A program made the position numbers and the translations under genes. The notes below the pieces were generated by a model. That model was given only the letters and a program-made list of their open reading frames with translations. It was not told the origin of the DNA and ran no database searches. From Parvimonas sp. oral taxon 110 str. F0139 (lineage in GTDB: Bacteria > Bacillota > Clostridia > Tissierellales > Peptoniphilaceae): 64,000 bases of DNA. Below, piece after piece: positions 16,285-25,873 of the stretch. Every line of letters starts with the position of its first letter. The first letter of the stretch is position 1. The stretch is from NCBI RefSeq assembly GCF_000214475.1, contig NZ_AFII01000002.1, positions 682,001-746,000 on the forward strand, written 5' to 3'.

Positions 16285-16481
16285 TATTTCCTCCTAAAAA
16301 ATTATAAATTCATTATACCATAGAATAAACTAAACAGTCAAAAGCAGGTATGTCATAAAGATTGACTAATTCTTTTATTTATTATTAATAGTATTTCTTA
16401 AATAAATAAGATTTAATATTTATGCTTATGACTTTAAAAAGGGTATAGAAATATTGTATTGTTTTTTATAAAGGAGGAATT

Positions 16482-16898
16482 ATGTTTAAATTATTTAAAG
16501 CATTTGTTATTATGTTAAGAGCACATATCAGACAGAAAGATAAAGCGGGTAGATGTTATATTTTTCATCCGATAAATGTTGCATTGGGAGTTAATGGAGT
16601 TAGAGCAAAAACTGTAGCTTTATTACATGATGTACTTGAAGATAGTGAATTGTATAGTATAGAGGATTTTAAATTTTTAGATAAAGAGCAAATGGAAGCC
16701 ATTTTACTTTTAACACATAATGCTGACGAGGAGTATTTTGACTATATAAATAGAGTAAAGACCAATAAAATAGCTTTGGCTGTAAAATTGTCAGATTTAA
16801 GGCATAATTCAAACTTAAAAAGATTAAAAACTATAACAGAAAAAGATATTAATAGAAGAAATAAATATTTAAAGGCAATGGAAATTTTAGAATATTAA
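16482..16898 (+). CDS. Stand-alone HD-domain protein, (p)ppGpp hydrolase-like
   Basis: A small soluble protein of 138 residues covering only the HD hydrolase part of RelA/SpoT proteins. Visible motifs are AHIRQKDKAGRCYIFHPINVA, LLHDVLEDS with the HD pair and the following ED, and KLSDLRHN. These are the metal and catalytic positions of the Rel hydrolase domain and of single-domain alarmone hydrolases. No synthetase or TGS/ACT domain follows. It could degrade alarmones or another nucleotide. The start has an AAAGGAGGAA site, and a strong terminator follows at once. Confidence 0.75.
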   Translation: MFKLFKAFVIMLRAHIRQKDKAGRCYIFHPINVALGVNGVRAKTVALLHDVLEDSELYSIEDFKFLDKEQMEAILLLTHNADEEYFDYINRVKTNKIALAVKLSDLRHNSNLKRLKTITEKDINRRNKYLKAMEILEY

Positions 16899-16932
16899 AA
16901 GCAATTATAAATTCGTTTTATAATTGCTTTTG
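16897..16932 (+). terminator. Terminator of the HD-protein gene
   Basis: AAAAGCAATTATAAA pairs with TTTATAATTGCTTTT around TTCG/T. The stem overlaps the stop codon by a base or two. With A- and T-flanks it is potentially bidirectional. Confidence 0.85.
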
Positions 16933-17076
16933 TCTTGTATTCAATTTTGGTTATAAGACTGCTTATTAATTATAATAAAAGTTTTTTAAAATATAGAATA
17001 TTTATAAATCATAAATAATTTTTGAAGTTAATTTACTATTAACGTCTAGCCCTTAAACTAAGGAATTTCTCTTATG

Positions 17077-17402
17077 CGTCATTTCGACTGTAGCGAAGCG
17101 AAATGAATCTAGCCCTAACTTTGTTTATTTGTAAACAAAAGTAGGTCTGACGCAAAGATTGTTCAAATCTTTGATTTGAGTACAATCGTCTGTGAAAATC
17201 TCATACTTTTGCATTAGCAAAAGTAAATGTATCGTAGATACATCGATATGAAATTTTCATACTAAATGGAGTTTTAGAAAATTTACATAGTAGTTATATT
17301 TAACTTTTTATTTTTTTAAGTCCTTTGCAGGACTTACTATTATTTGCAAGCAAATAATAGTGTGAGATCTCTCCATTCCACTACGTTCCAGTCGAGATGA
17401 CG
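17077..17402. mobile_element. Small non-coding element with terminal inverted repeats
   Basis: The left end CGTCATTTCGACTGTAGCG and the right end, read on the minus strand as CGTCATCTCGACTGGAACG, are imperfect inverted repeats of about 35 bp, 330 bp apart. The interior has no open frame but several small hairpins, for example CTTTTGCATTAGCAAAAG, ATGTATCGTAGATACAT, GTCCTTTGCAGGAC and ATTATTTGCAAGCAAATAAT. It resembles a non-autonomous (MITE-like) element. No clear target duplication was found. Confidence 0.55.
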
Positions 17403-17632
17403 TGTTTGGGGCATTTCTTTACATAATTCTATGACGTGAATTATTCAATATGAAATAATAAAATTATTATTTTTTTACTAAGAAGTAAGTTTTAATAATT
17501 GTAAATTAATTTGAGTATATGAATATGAAGCAGTTGTAAACTATAACAATAAATTGTTATTTAATAAATAACTAACAAAAAATGAACAAAATGTTAAACA
17601 TTTTGTTTTTTTTGTGTTATAATTAATATAGT

Positions 17633-18197
17633 TTTACGCCTGATGGTAAAACTATATTAATTTCATCATAATCTTCATTAAAAAATAATTAGAAAGAAGA
17701 TTATGATATAATTAATAGAATAGTGAAGAAAACTTTTTGTAAAGACTATTAATTTCACCATAATTACCATAAAAAATAATTAAAAGGGAATTATGGTATA
17801 ATTGTCTTTACCACAAGGCGTAAAGACATATTTATTTCATCATAATCTTCATTAAAAAATAATTAAAAAGAAGATTATGATATATCATACTTTTCAGTTA
17901 GGATAGAAAGTTTAGGGAGAAGTATGATGAAATTAGGTTTCCAATTTAGATAAGTTTATTGTGAACCTAATTATAATTAATAGAATAGTGAAGAAAGCTT
18001 TTTGTAAAGACTATTAATTTCACCATAATTACCATAAAAAATAATCGAAAAGGAATTATGGTATAATTGTCTTTACCACAAGGCGTAAAGACATATTTAT
18101 TGCATCATAATCTTCAAAAAAAATAATTAAAAAGAAGATTATGATATATCATACTTTCCATTTAGGATAGAAAGTTTAAGGAAAAGTATGATGAAAT
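17633..18197. repeat. Array of AT-rich hairpin repeats with a 265-bp tandem duplication
   Basis: Consecutive imperfect inverted repeats of 45-50 nt. Types seen are TTTTACGCC/GGTAAAA (17633, 17805, 18069), TCATAATCTTC/GAAGATTATGA (17665, 17840, 18103), CCATAATTACC/GGAATTATGG (17756, 18020) and ATCATACTT/AAGTATGAT (17886, 18147). The block starting at 17711 recurs at 17976, a direct repeat with a 265-bp period and few differences. Several units end in a perfect TATAAT. There is no open frame. Confidence 0.8.
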
Positions 18198-18339
18198 AGG
18201 TTTTAAAATTATATATTTTTAAAAAACTAATTTTAATTAAAAGGATTAATTTTTTTGTCCATTTTTAATAAATATTTAATAAAAATAAATTAACTTTATT
18301 TTCAAAAGATAAAAAATGATTAAATATAGGAGGGTTCTA

Positions 18340-19704
18340 ATGAGTTATAAGGTTTATAAAGACTCTATTGGAGAAATAAAGGTAGAAAGTGATAAGCTTT
18401 GGGGAGCTACTACACAGAGAAGTTTTGAAAATTTCAAAATTGGAAATTACAAAATGCCAACCGAAGTTATAAGAGCTATGGCTACTGTTAAGTATGCTTG
18501 TGCTATGGCTAATTATGAGCTTGGGGATTTAAACAAGGAAAAATTTTCTGCAATAGAAAATGCTGTTCAGGAAATTTATAGTGGAAATCTGGATGAACAT
18601 TTTCCACTTGTAGTTTTTCAAACAGGAAGCGGTACTCAAACTAATATGAATTTGAACGAAGTAATTGCAAATTATGCAAATCAAAAGGTGGGTAAAACTT
18701 TAATTCACCCAAATGATGATGTAAACAAATCTCAAAGTTCAAACGATACTTTTCCAACAGCTTTACATATTGCTTGTTTAGATGTTATTGACAGAAAACT
18801 TATTCCGTCAATGAAAACTTTGATTTCAGCTTTCAAAGCTTTTGAAGATGCAAATAGCAATATTATCAAAATTGGTAGAACTCATCTACAAGATGCTGTA
18901 CCTATTAAGATTTCTCAAGAGTTTAGTGGTTATAGAAATTCTATTGAAAAATGTCTGGAATATATTGAATTTACTAGAAAAGGTCTTTTAGAAATTTCAC
19001 TTGGAGCAACTGCAGTTGGTACAGGAATTAATACCAAAGAAAACTTTAAAAATATTGTTGCAAAATATGTTTCAAAAATTACAGGCAAGGACTTCAAACC
19101 TGCTGAAAATTTCTTCCATTCATTGACAATGAAAGATGCTGTTGTAGTTTCTCACGGAGCCATCAAGGCACTTGCAATGGATTTAATCAAGATAGGAAAT
19201 GATATAAGATTTTTAGCTTGTGGACCACGTTGTGGTTTTTCAGAAATTGAAATTCCTGCAAATGAACCTGGAAGTTCAATAATGCCTGGTAAGGTAAATC
19301 CTACTCAAATAGAAGCCTTGACTATGGTTTGTGCAAGAGTTTTAGGAAATGATACTACTATAAGTTTTTGTGCATCTCAAGGAAATTTTGAGCTTAATGT
19401 ATATATGCCTATTATCATTCACAGTTTTGTTGAATCTGTAAATTTACTTTCAGATGCAATGGAATCTTTTGTTAAGAACTGTGTAAGAGGAATAAAAGTA
19501 AATAAAGAAGTTGTAAATAAATATTTGAATGAATCTTTAATGCTAGTAACTTCACTTAATCCATATATTGGATATGATAAGGCGAGTCAATGTGCAAAAT
19601 ATGCCTTTAAGGAAAATACAACATTAAAAAAAGCAGTTTTACATTTCGGTTATTTAACAGAGTCAGAATTCGATGAAATTGTTGACCCTAAAAAAATGGT
19701 TTAA
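18340..19704 (+). CDS. fumC: Class II fumarate hydratase
   Basis: A fumarase/aspartase-superfamily enzyme interconverting fumarate and malate. Family blocks include TTQRSFENF, GSGTQTNMNLNEVIAN, the SQSSNDTFPTA active-site loop, GRTHLQDAVPI and the signature GSSIMPGKVNPTQ. An upstream ATG at 18316 exists, but the AGGAGGG site lies between it and ATG 18340, so the protein is 454 residues. Fumarase identity over aspartase comes from the class II length and from the clear aspartase next door. The two genes are 35 bp apart and likely cotranscribed, converting aspartate to fumarate to malate. Confidence 0.92.
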   Translation: MSYKVYKDSIGEIKVESDKLWGATTQRSFENFKIGNYKMPTEVIRAMATVKYACAMANYELGDLNKEKFSAIENAVQEIYSGNLDEHFPLVVFQTGSGTQTNMNLNEVIANYANQKVGKTLIHPNDDVNKSQSSNDTFPTALHIACLDVIDRKLIPSMKTLISAFKAFEDANSNIIKIGRTHLQDAVPIKISQEFSGYRNSIEKCLEYIEFTRKGLLEISLGATAVGTGINTKENFKNIVAKYVSKITGKDFKPAENFFHSLTMKDAVVVSHGAIKALAMDLIKIGNDIRFLACGPRCGFSEIEIPANEPGSSIMPGKVNPTQIEALTMVCARVLGNDTTISFCASQGNFELNVYMPIIIHSFVESVNLLSDAMESFVKNCVRGIKVNKEVVNKYLNESLMLVTSLNPYIGYDKASQCAKYAFKENTTLKKAVLHFGYLTESEFDEIVDPKKMV

Positions 19705-19739
19705 AATATAATTTATATAAAGGAGAGTAAGAAGATACT

Positions 19740-21152
19740 ATGGAAGCAAAACAAGGATACAGAGTTGAACACGATTGTATTGGAGAAAGCTTAATTCCAG
19801 AAAATGCTTATTATGGAATTCACACTCAAAGAGCAACAGAAAATTTCAAGATTACAAGAAGAAAGACAAATCCTGAAATGATTAAATCAGTTGCTGAAAT
19901 TAAGAAAGCTTGTGCTATTACAAACTTTGAAGCGGGAGTTTTAAGCGAAAAGAAAAAGGATGCAATAGTTTATGCTTGTGATGAAATTATCTGGGGAAGA
20001 TATTTAGATCAATTTATTGTTGACCCAATTCAAGGGGGCGCAGGAACAAGCCATAATATGAATGCAAATGAAGTAATTGCAAATATCGCTATTGAACATT
20101 TAGGTGGAAAACTTGGAGATTATTCAATAATTCATCCTAATGATGATGTAAATATGGGACAATCTACAAATGACGTTTATCCAACAAGTGGTAAAATTGC
20201 TCTTATCAGACTTTTAGGTGAAACAATTGAAAGTTTAAAAGAATTAGAAAGTGCTTTACTTGTAAAAGCTGAAGAATTTGATGATGTTATTAAAATGGGA
20301 AGAACTCAAATGCAAGATGCTATTCCTATTAGACTTGGACAAGAATTCAGAGCCTATGCAACAGGAATTTCTAGAAATATTAAATTATTTAAAACAGCAT
20401 GTACAGTTTTAAAAACAGTAAACATGGGTGCAACTGCAATTGGAACAGGACTTAATGCTGATGTAAGTTATATGGATAAGATTGTAAAAAATCTTGCTCA
20501 AGTTACAGATATGGAATTAGTTCAAGCAGAAGACTTAATTGACGGAACACAAAACATTGATGTTTTTGTTCATGTTTCAGGTCTCGTAAAGAGTTGTGCA
20601 ATCAGTATGTCTAAAATCGCTAATGACTTAAGACTTATGTCTTCAGGTCCAACTTGTGGTTTTGCAGAAATCAATTTACCTGCAAGACAAGCTGGAAGTT
20701 CAATTATGCCAGGGAAAGTAAATCCTGTAATTCCTGAAGTTGTTTCTCAAGTTGCTTTCAACTGTGCAGGAAATGACTTTGCAGTTACAATGGCTGCAGA
20801 AGCAGGACAACTTGAACTTAATGCTTTTGAACCAGTTATTTTCTATAACTTATTTGAATCAGTTGAAACAATTGGTAGAGCAGCAAGTACATTTGTTCAT
20901 AACTGTATCTTAGGAATTACTGCAAATGCAGAAAGAACTAAAAATATGGTTCACAATAGCTATGGAATCGTAACTGCTTTCGCTCCACATATTGGATACG
21001 AAAAATCAGTTGAAGTAATTCATAAGGCTATTGAACAAAATTTACCTGTAAAAGCAGTTTTAATTTCAGAAAAAATTATGACTGAAGAAGAAATAGACAA
21101 TATCTTAGATGTATTCTCAATGACTACACCAGGAATTGCAAAGAAAAACTAA
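19740..21152 (+). CDS. aspA: Aspartate ammonia-lyase
   Basis: Releases ammonia from aspartate to give fumarate. The 470-residue protein has GAGTSHNMNANEVIAN, NMGQSTNDVYPTS, GRTQMQDAIPIRLGQEF, GPTCGFAEINLPARQAGSSIMPGKVNPVIPE in short overlapping blocks, and ends in ITAFAPHIGYEKS-like aspartase sequence. It follows fumC with its own AAAGGAGAG site. It fits amino-acid fermentation: aspartate-derived fumarate can be reduced or hydrated. A strong terminator closes the operon. Confidence 0.95.
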   Translation: MEAKQGYRVEHDCIGESLIPENAYYGIHTQRATENFKITRRKTNPEMIKSVAEIKKACAITNFEAGVLSEKKKDAIVYACDEIIWGRYLDQFIVDPIQGGAGTSHNMNANEVIANIAIEHLGGKLGDYSIIHPNDDVNMGQSTNDVYPTSGKIALIRLLGETIESLKELESALLVKAEEFDDVIKMGRTQMQDAIPIRLGQEFRAYATGISRNIKLFKTACTVLKTVNMGATAIGTGLNADVSYMDKIVKNLAQVTDMELVQAEDLIDGTQNIDVFVHVSGLVKSCAISMSKIANDLRLMSSGPTCGFAEINLPARQAGSSIMPGKVNPVIPEVVSQVAFNCAGNDFAVTMAAEAGQLELNAFEPVIFYNLFESVETIGRAASTFVHNCILGITANAERTKNMVHNSYGIVTAFAPHIGYEKSVEVIHKAIEQNLPVKAVLISEKIMTEEEIDNILDVFSMTTPGIAKKN

Positions 21153-21159
21153 TATATTA

Positions 21160-21192
21160 AAAGGACATTCAAACGAATGTCCTTTATTTTTT
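21160..21192 (+). terminator. Terminator of fumC-aspA
   Basis: AAAGGACATTC and GAATGTCCTTT form an 11-bp stem with loop AAAC, then ATTTTTTTA. Confidence 0.92.
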
Positions 21193-21262
21193 TATTGTGA
21201 AACAACAAGGTTCCCGGGTACCCACCCGATGCAAAGCATCGTGGAAGGGTAGGGGTCTTATT
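21192..21262 (+). repeat. Dispersed palindromic repeat, copy 5
   Basis: A unit with AACAAGGTTCCCGGGTACCC, GATGC-AAA-GCATC and GGGTAGGGGTCTTATT. Its right end overlaps the stop codon of the convergent lipoprotein gene at 21258. Confidence 0.9.
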
Positions 21263-22502
21263 TTCCTTTAAGTTTAAGAATATGAAGTTCTGCTTCCTTT
21301 GAATCCTCATTTTCCCTAACTATGTAGGAAATAGAGTTATTTGTAACTTCTATTTTTGAAATAGACTTTTCTTTATCTCTATATGTCTTTTTAAGTAATA
21401 ATTTCCCGTCACTATTGTAAACGTAGGCAGTATAAGTATTATCTAGCAAATACAAATCGTTGATTTTATAAGCATCTACAATATCCATTCCATTTGTTAC
21501 ATCAGGAATATCTGTACTTTGCATATTTGATAGATTGAATACTTTGCCTGTATTGTATTTTGAATCGTCAAGCACATAGCCACTTGTAAATAATAGCTTG
21601 TCATCTCCTGAAACGAATAAAGCTTTTCCGTTTTTAGCGTTTTGAGGACTCTTTATTCTATCTAATTCTAAAACTTTTTTAAACTCACTAGGGGAAGTAC
21701 GCTTATAAATATCTGAAGAACCTTCTTCCATCTTATCATCATTTTGATAATTCAACACTTGGTAATATATTTCATTTCCAAGACCACCAGCAAACTTAAT
21801 ATAACTTCCATTTAGTTTCTTATTTTCTGTCTTTAACTCTTTTTCTTCAAGTAATCTCAAACTTGCACCGTCAATATTAAATTGAAGAATATATGACTTT
21901 ATAATATTATTATCAATGGTATTTTCGCAAGTTAAAATCAAATTACGTCCATCAATTGTAACTGTTGGCATTTTGTTATATACTTGATAATCGCCAGATA
22001 TCTCAGCTTTATCTTCATTAAAGTATTTTTGCACATTTTTATTTTTATCGATAACAATATAATTATACTCATATACATTAGAAAATTTATTTTCACCTTT
22101 TGCAACATTTTTGTCATTGACCTTAACTATAAATAGTGTTTCATCAATAACACCATCTCTTGCAATGGCATACATATTTGTCTTTTCATTTCCTTTAATT
22201 TCATAAATTATATCTGTAATATCATCTTTTATATTTTTAGAAGCGTAGACAATATTACCATTACTCATATATCTAAAATAGAGTTTATTATTCTCTGCAT
22301 TATAATTTAAAAATTTAAATTCGGTTGCATTCTTTGGAATTTCAACCTTTTTTATCTCTTCATCGAAACTTGCATTCTCAATACTCTCTTTTTTCGTTTC
22401 TTTAGTGTTTTTGGAATTTGAATTATTCTTTGATTTACTTGTACAAGAAGTCAAAAGTAAAGAAAAGGCTAATATACAAATAAATAATTTCTTAAATTTC
22501 AT
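21258..22502 (-). CDS. Lipoprotein of unknown function (paralogue A)
   Basis: A signal peptide with lipobox LLTSC places the mature Cys at residue 20, so it is a membrane-anchored lipoprotein. The Ser/Asn/Lys-rich linker is followed by about 350 residues of repeating beta-strand-like segments (for example GNIVYASKNIKDD, DETLFIVKVND, LLFTSGYVLDDSKYNTGKVF). A beta-propeller-like fold is possible, but no family is recognised. It is about half identical by eye to the next gene, including the segment around the start codon, where the ribosome site reads GGCGGTG. Its stop overlaps a dispersed repeat. Confidence 0.8.
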   Translation of the reverse strand: MKFKKLFICILAFSLLLTSCTSKSKNNSNSKNTKETKKESIENASFDEEIKKVEIPKNATEFKFLNYNAENNKLYFRYMSNGNIVYASKNIKDDITDIIYEIKGNEKTNMYAIARDGVIDETLFIVKVNDKNVAKGENKFSNVYEYNYIVIDKNKNVQKYFNEDKAEISGDYQVYNKMPTVTIDGRNLILTCENTIDNNIIKSYILQFNIDGASLRLLEEKELKTENKKLNGSYIKFAGGLGNEIYYQVLNYQNDDKMEEGSSDIYKRTSPSEFKKVLELDRIKSPQNAKNGKALFVSGDDKLLFTSGYVLDDSKYNTGKVFNLSNMQSTDIPDVTNGMDIVDAYKINDLYLLDNTYTAYVYNSDGKLLLKKTYRDKEKSISKIEVTNNSISYIVRENEDSKEAELHILKLKGK

Positions 22503-22650
22503 AAAGCACCGCCGTTCATATAGTTTAAAAAATTTACCAAAACATCAGTAATTAAGCGTTTTGATAACTATGAATATCATAACATAGCAATAATTTAAAG
22601 TCAATGCTTTAAATTGAGAGTAGTTTAAATAAAACAAACTAATTTTAGAC

Positions 22651-22676
22651 AAAAAAAGGCGATTAAAAATCGCCAT
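22651..22676 (-). terminator. Terminator of lipoprotein paralogue B
   Basis: A GGCGATT/AATCGCC stem with a run of T on the minus strand, 28 bp beyond the stop codon. Confidence 0.8.
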
Positions 22677-22703
22677 TTATCAATGATTATTTGCTTTTTA
22701 ATT

Positions 22704-23960
22704 TTATTTTTCTTTGAGTTTAATAATATGAAGTTCTCCTTCTTTTGAATTTAGACTATCTTTAATTAAATAAGAAATAGTATCTTTATTTACTGAAATA
22801 TTGGAAGCTAATTTTTCTTCAGGATTATAAGGTTTTTGAAGTAATAATTTTCCTACATTATTATAAACATAGAAATTGCTTCTATTATTTAAGAAATATA
22901 AATTATTTATTGTGTAAAGTTCTCTAATGATATCTTCAACTGTAATATTTGGAATTTCTGTACCTTCCATAGTGTTCAAATTATATACTTTTCCAGTATT
23001 GTATTTAGCTGTTTTTGGTGCTAAGTCATTTGTAAATAATAAATAATCATCTCCTGAAAGAAATAATAATCTTTTCTGTTTTGCGTTTTCTTGATTATTT
23101 TCCTTATCCAATTCTAAAATTTTTTTAGACTCACTTTCAGAGATTAATTTGTAAACTTCTGCAGTGCCGTTTTCCATTTTGTCAGTATTATTGTAATTTA
23201 CAAGTTGATAGTAGATGTTGTTTTCTACTCCACCAGCAAATAGAATAAATTTACCGTTAAATTTATTGTTGCTGTAATTTAACTCTTCTTCTTTAACCAA
23301 AGTCAATTCTGCTTTATCAATATTAAACTTAAAAATAAATGATTTAATAATGTCATTTCCTACATGGTTTTGAGTACTCAAGATTAAATTATGTCCATCA
23401 ATCCTAACTGCAGGAACACTACTATAAATTTGATTATCCCCTGATGTTGAGGCTTCATCTTCATTAAAATATTTTTTAACATTTTTATCTTTATCGACAA
23501 CAATGAAATTATATTCATAGAATTGCTTTCCATTTTTTTTATATGTTTTATTGTTCACCAAATTTTTAGTATTAGACTTTACTATGTATAATGTGTCATC
23601 AACAACTCCATCATGGATAGTAAACATATTTTCCAGTTCGTTACCTTTAACTTCATAAATTATATCTACAGAATTATTATTTAAATCTTTAGTAGCATAA
23701 GTTATACTATCTTTCGTTGAATAGCTAAAATAAATTTTATTACTATCTGGATTGTAACCCCTGAAAGAAACTGCTGTGGCATTTTCAGGAAATTCCACTT
23801 TTTTTATTTCTTCTTCCAATTCTACATTTTCTATTGTTTTCTTTTTTTGTTTACTTTCTTCTTCAACCTTTTTATTTGAATTATTATTAGTATTTGAAGA
23901 GCATGAAGTTAAAAATATAGAGAATGCAAATAAACAAAGAACTAATTTTTTAAATTTCAT
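22704..23960 (-). CDS. Lipoprotein of unknown function (paralogue B)
   Basis: Second member of a tandem pair, 418 residues from ATG 23960. The earlier ATG at 23987 lies upstream of the AAGGTGGTG ribosome site and is rejected. The signal peptide MKFKKLVLCLFAFSIFLTSC has its lipobox Cys at residue 20. The body mirrors paralogue A segment by segment (VEFPENATAVSFRGYNPDSNKIYF against VEIPKNATEFKFLNYNAENNKLYF). Each gene has its own terminator or spacer, so they may be expressed separately. The function is unknown, perhaps a sensor or binding protein at the membrane surface. Confidence 0.8.
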   Translation of the reverse strand: MKFKKLVLCLFAFSIFLTSCSSNTNNNSNKKVEEESKQKKKTIENVELEEEIKKVEFPENATAVSFRGYNPDSNKIYFSYSTKDSITYATKDLNNNSVDIIYEVKGNELENMFTIHDGVVDDTLYIVKSNTKNLVNNKTYKKNGKQFYEYNFIVVDKDKNVKKYFNEDEASTSGDNQIYSSVPAVRIDGHNLILSTQNHVGNDIIKSFIFKFNIDKAELTLVKEEELNYSNNKFNGKFILFAGGVENNIYYQLVNYNNTDKMENGTAEVYKLISESESKKILELDKENNQENAKQKRLLFLSGDDYLLFTNDLAPKTAKYNTGKVYNLNTMEGTEIPNITVEDIIRELYTINNLYFLNNRSNFYVYNNVGKLLLQKPYNPEEKLASNISVNKDTISYLIKDSLNSKEGELHIIKLKEK

Positions 23961-24084
23961 AAAGCACCACCTTTTTTGGTTTAACAATTTTATAATTTAA
24001 ATTTTGTTAACTTTAGAATAACATAGGGGTGCCTTGTTGTCAATGCTTTTAGATGAATATATAGTAATATTTATTCACAATAAA

Positions 24085-24108
24085 AAATGGCGATTAAAAA
24101 TCGCCATT
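24085..24108 (-). terminator. Terminator of pepF
   Basis: A TGGCGATT/AATCGCCA stem followed on the minus strand by T6. It is almost the same sequence as the terminator at 22651-22676. Confidence 0.85.
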
Positions 24109-24118
24109 AATATTTTAA

Positions 24119-25855
24119 CTATTTACTTGTCAATTCTATAAATTCGTCAATTTCTTCTTTTATGCTTTCAAGGGATTTTAACCAGAAATCTTTTTTAGTT
24201 AAATCAATATTCATAACTTTTGCAACATCTTCACAAGTATTAATTGTAGTTGCTTCTAAAAGTTCTTGATATTTTTCTACAAAGCCATTAGGATTTTCTT
24301 TGTAAATTGCATAAAGGCCTCTTGAGAAAAGTCCGCCAAATGAGTAAGGGTAGTTATAGAATGAGAAACCTGCTGAATAGTAATGTGGTTTACAAGCCCA
24401 CATAAATGGATGGTAAGTTTCTGGATCTAATCCATCTCCATAAGTTTTTTCTTGAGCATTTCTCATAATTTCTTCCAATTCTTCACTCATCATAAAGTGG
24501 TCAAGTTTTCTTTCAAAAACTTCTTTTTCAAATAAAAATCTTGAATAGATATCAACAGTAATTTGAGCACAGTCAGAGATTTGAGATTCCATCAAAGTAA
24601 TTTTATCTTTATCTGATGCTTCATTTAATGCTGCAGACATAATTAAATTTTCATTGAAAATTGAAGCTGTTTCAGCAACTGGCATTGGATAATCCCAATT
24701 TAAAGGTAGATGATTTTCAACATGAAGTCCATGATATGCATGTCCTAATTCATGCGCAAGAGTTAAAACAGAAGAAAGGCTTCCGTCAAAGTTCATCATA
24801 ACTCTTGATTGTTTAATAAATGGAAGATTGCTACAGAAAGCTCCACCAACTTTTCCTTTTTTAGGGAAGTAGTCAATATAATTTTTATCAAATGCCTCTT
24901 TAACCATTTTTACCATATCGTCTGAAAAAGTTGCAAAATGTTTCAATAAAAATTCTTGAGCTTCTTCAACTGTGAAAGTTCTATCACTCTCTCCAATACT
25001 AGCAAATAAGTCATAGAATTTTAATCCGCCGTTATATCCTAGAAGTTTAGCTTTATGCTTAAAATATCTTCTAAAATGTGGTAGATAGTCGTCAATACTT
25101 GACCAAAGAGCAGTCAAAGTTTCTCTCTTTAATCTTGCATTTTCTAAAGACTCATCAAGAGCAGTTTCAAAACCTCTCATCTTTGAAGTTGTATTAACTT
25201 CTTGTTTAATATTATTTAAAGAAAATGCGATTGAATCCTTTATGCTGTCATAAAGTTTCAATTCACTGTAAAAAGCTTCTTTTCTTGTATTTGCATCTGG
25301 AGAATAAGCTAAGTTTCTAATTTCACTTAAAGTTTTTTCTTCGCCTCTAAACTCTATAGATGCCTTTGAAGTCAAGAAATTAAACATAAATTCCCAAGCA
25401 TTTGAGCTTGAAAGTTTCATTTTTGCGATAACTTCTTCAATATCTTCTGGTAAAACATGTTTTAAAGCATCTTTTTTATTCTTAAAGAAGAATTCATAGT
25501 TCTTTAAATATTCATCTTTAGTAATATCAACAGTGATAGAACCTAAGAATTTATCAGCTTTTGTAAAAGTTTTTGCATAATTTGAAAGTTTTGCATTCAA
25601 ATTATTGCTGTAGTAAGTTGTCTTTTCATCAGTTGTGTTTATAGCTTGGTTAAGCTCGATAAATGAAAAAACTCTGTAAATTGTAGTATTAACTTCTTCA
25701 AGTATGTTAATAACTGCCTTAACACTCTCTAAATTGTCTTCTAAATTAAGTTTCCCTAAATCAGTAAGCAAAGTGTCAATTTTTTTGAAATCGTTTTGAA
25801 ATTCAGCACTTTCATAAGAAGGATAAATTTCAACTAAAGAATATTGTTGATCCAT
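24119..25855 (-). CDS. pepF: M3-family oligoendopeptidase (PepF type)
   Basis: Cytosolic zinc peptidase that cuts short peptides after import. The HEXXH zinc site is in LAHELGHAYHGLHVE, with the family's downstream NENLIMSAAL Glu ligand region. C-terminal blocks KPHYYSAGFSFYNYPYSFG and GLYAIYKENP match the M3B clade. The length of 578 residues is usual. It has an AAAGGAGAA site. The next gene upstream (ArsC-like) ends 18 bp before its start, so the two probably form an operon. It suits peptide-fermenting metabolism alongside the OppA genes at 29-33 kb. Confidence 0.93.
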   Translation of the reverse strand: MDQQYSLVEIYPSYESAEFQNDFKKIDTLLTDLGKLNLEDNLESVKAVINILEEVNTTIYRVFSFIELNQAINTTDEKTTYYSNNLNAKLSNYAKTFTKADKFLGSITVDITKDEYLKNYEFFFKNKKDALKHVLPEDIEEVIAKMKLSSSNAWEFMFNFLTSKASIEFRGEEKTLSEIRNLAYSPDANTRKEAFYSELKLYDSIKDSIAFSLNNIKQEVNTTSKMRGFETALDESLENARLKRETLTALWSSIDDYLPHFRRYFKHKAKLLGYNGGLKFYDLFASIGESDRTFTVEEAQEFLLKHFATFSDDMVKMVKEAFDKNYIDYFPKKGKVGGAFCSNLPFIKQSRVMMNFDGSLSSVLTLAHELGHAYHGLHVENHLPLNWDYPMPVAETASIFNENLIMSAALNEASDKDKITLMESQISDCAQITVDIYSRFLFEKEVFERKLDHFMMSEELEEIMRNAQEKTYGDGLDPETYHPFMWACKPHYYSAGFSFYNYPYSFGGLFSRGLYAIYKENPNGFVEKYQELLEATTINTCEDVAKVMNIDLTKKDFWLKSLESIKEEIDEFIELTSK

Positions 25856-25873
25856 AATTTTCTCCTTTATATA

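Noticed and set aside
17633..18197. CRISPR array
   Set aside because: Repeats are self-complementary hairpins of several types, directly abutting or duplicated as a block. There are no unique equal-length spacers and no cas genes.
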